The notes under the pieces were generated by a model. That model was not told the DNA's origin and did not search any database. It worked only from the letters and a program-made list of their open reading frames with translations. A DNA stretch of 7,255 bases from JAFGED01 sp964551295 (GTDB lineage: Bacteria; Chloroflexota; Anaerolineae; B4-G1), in assembly GCA_964551295.1 (NCBI GenBank), contig CAZKDJ010000200.1, positions 1-7,255 on the forward strand, read 5' to 3'. The stretch's first letter is position 1; each line of letters starts with the position of its first letter. Shown here in pieces: positions 6,261 through 7,255 of the stretch. A program made the translations under genes and the position numbers.

Positions 6261-6264
6261 CATT

Positions 6265-7221
6265 ATGCTTGAGCACATTCTCGTCCCTCTGGATGGATCG
6301 TCTCTGGCTGAGTGTGTGTTGCCTCATGTGGTGGCGGTAGCTCAAGCTTTCAGGGCTCGAGTCACGTTGCTACGTGTTTTGGAGCGCGATGGTACCGCCG
6401 AGCGGGCGCAATCCGTCGATCCGTTGGGCTGGCACATTCGTAAGGCCGAGGCTGAGGCTTCTTTGGAAGGGGTGCGCGTGCGCTTGCAGGAAGTTGGCCT
6501 GCGGGCACAGCGTGTTCTTTTGGAGGGGCAGGCGGCTGAGCGCATCATCGAGTTTGCGCACGAGAACGGGGTTGATTTGATCATTCTTAGTAGCCATGGG
6601 CAAAGTGGCCTGAGTGGTTGGAATGTCAGCAGTATCGTGCTAAAGATCATCTTGCGCGCCTACCTGCCGCTTATGATCGTGCGTGCCTATCAGCCTGTTG
6701 TTAGTGAATTGGGAGGGTTGCGCTACCGGCGGTTGTTGGTTCCGCTGGACTGCTCTCGCCGGGCTGAATGTGTTTTATCGCTGGCTACGAGCTTGGCTCG
6801 CCATCACGAATCAGAACTGCTGGGCGTGCACGTCGTGGCTAGGCCGCAGATGCCTCGCTGGTCGCCTCCTACGCAGGAAGACGTCGAGTTGGCGAACCGA
6901 CTGGTGGAGCGCAACCGGTTGGAGGCGACTCGCTACCTGAAGCAGCTGCAATCCCGGTTGGATGTGCACGTACGAACCAGCGTGTTGCTCAGCGATCATG
7001 CCGCAGAGACGCTGCACGATCTGGTGGAGCAGGCGAATGCGGATTTGGTTATCTTGAGTGCCCATGGCCACTCTGGCGGTACAAAGTGGCCCTATGGCGG
7101 CCTCGTCGTGAACTTTATTGGCTATGGTACCACACCTCTGTTGATCGTGCAGGATCTTTCCCCTGACGAGGTCGAGCGCACAAAAGCGGAGATGTTGGCC
7201 AGGGAGCACAAGGGACATTAG
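6265..7221 (+). CDS. Tandem two-domain universal stress protein (UspA family)
   Basis: The protein has 318 residues in two Usp domains, about 1-145 and 153-298, with a charged C-terminal tail rich in Glu, Lys and Arg. Both open with the same pattern: V-P-L-D-G-S with A-E-C-V-L (Asp10) and V-P-L-D-C-S with A-E-C-V-L (Asp162), which points to internal duplication. The ATP-binding motif G-x2-G-x9-G-S/T is changed in both: domain 1 reads S109-S-H-G112, nine residues, then S122-S123, losing the last Gly; domain 2 reads S265-A-H-G268, nine residues, then G278-G279. Domain 2 is therefore the better candidate for nucleotide binding. Usp proteins are cytosolic, usually dimeric, and aid survival under stress; the target is unknown. 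It lies 259 bases after the kinase on the same strand, so both may belong to one response, though I see no direct proof. Confidence 0.93.
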   Translation: MLEHILVPLDGSSLAECVLPHVVAVAQAFRARVTLLRVLERDGTAERAQSVDPLGWHIRKAEAEASLEGVRVRLQEVGLRAQRVLLEGQAAERIIEFAHENGVDLIILSSHGQSGLSGWNVSSIVLKIILRAYLPLMIVRAYQPVVSELGGLRYRRLLVPLDCSRRAECVLSLATSLARHHESELLGVHVVARPQMPRWSPPTQEDVELANRLVERNRLEATRYLKQLQSRLDVHVRTSVLLSDHAAETLHDLVEQANADLVILSAHGHSGGTKWPYGGLVVNFIGYGTTPLLIVQDLSPDEVERTKAEMLAREHKGH

Positions 7222-7255
7222 CGGTATCTTCTCAAAAAGTAGGGCAAGAGTAAGT
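7222..7255. other. Short 3' flank with no identifiable feature
   Basis: Thirty-four bases after the stress protein stop, up to the window edge. No hairpin, terminator or start of another gene can be recognised. Confidence 0.6.

Larger units (their letters stand above)
6006..6264. other. Intergenic spacer between kinase and universal stress protein genes
   Basis: No convincing gene is present. The spacer holds the 3' arm of the hairpin, two perfect palindromes (6160-6169 and 6175-6188) and the Shine-Dalgarno of the next gene. I could not find a persuasive -35/-10 pair: TTGGAT (6186-6191) with CATGAC (6209-6214) at 17 bases is weak. Whether the stress gene has its own promoter or is read through from the kinase is open. 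Confidence 0.6.

Overview
The window carries five protein-coding genes of chromosomal, non-mobile character. The first is cut by the left edge. The gene content fits a member of the Chloroflexota (Anaerolineae-like) or a similar moderately GC-rich bacterium. This rests on three things recalled from those genomes rather than on a search: the architecture of the sensor kinase (seven membrane segments, two GAF domains, HisKA, HATPase); a membrane glycosyltransferase with a C-terminal beta-rich domain of a type common there; and a tandem universal stress protein. No rRNA, tRNA, CRISPR array, transposase or integrase is visible.

Layout. Positions 1-900 (+) hold the 3' part of an exported, probably Tat-dependent lipoprotein with a metallo-beta-lactamase fold, close to the COG1237 family. 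It overlaps, through a GTGA junction, an OsmC-like gene at 897-1307 (+), so the two form a translationally coupled pair. On the opposite strand, 1274-3214 (-) encodes an ArnT/PMT-type polytopic glycosyltransferase whose 3' end overlaps the end of the OsmC-like gene by 34 bases. A 166-base divergent intergenic region (3215-3380) has a convincing sigma70-type promoter reading right, a weaker one reading left, and a G-quadruplex-capable purine tract merging into the ribosome binding site of the next gene. Positions 3381-6005 (+) encode an 874-residue hybrid-free sensor histidine kinase. Its 3' end is a long imperfect hairpin that encodes a short tail beyond the catalytic domain. A 259-base spacer with two perfect palindromes leads to a two-domain universal stress protein at 6265-7221 (+).

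How the genes may work together. The right half reads as a stress-sensing module: an envelope and cytosolic sensor kinase followed by a nucleotide-binding stress protein, with no response regulator in view. The left half pairs an exported metallohydrolase with a cytosolic thiol-peroxidase-like protein of unknown joint role. The glycosyltransferase would act at the outer face of the membrane using a polyprenyl-linked sugar. I see no clear new multi-gene system. The points most worth attention are the G-rich leader of the kinase gene, the altered phosphatase motif in the kinase H-box, the missing second cysteine of the OsmC-like protein, and the palindromes before the stress gene.
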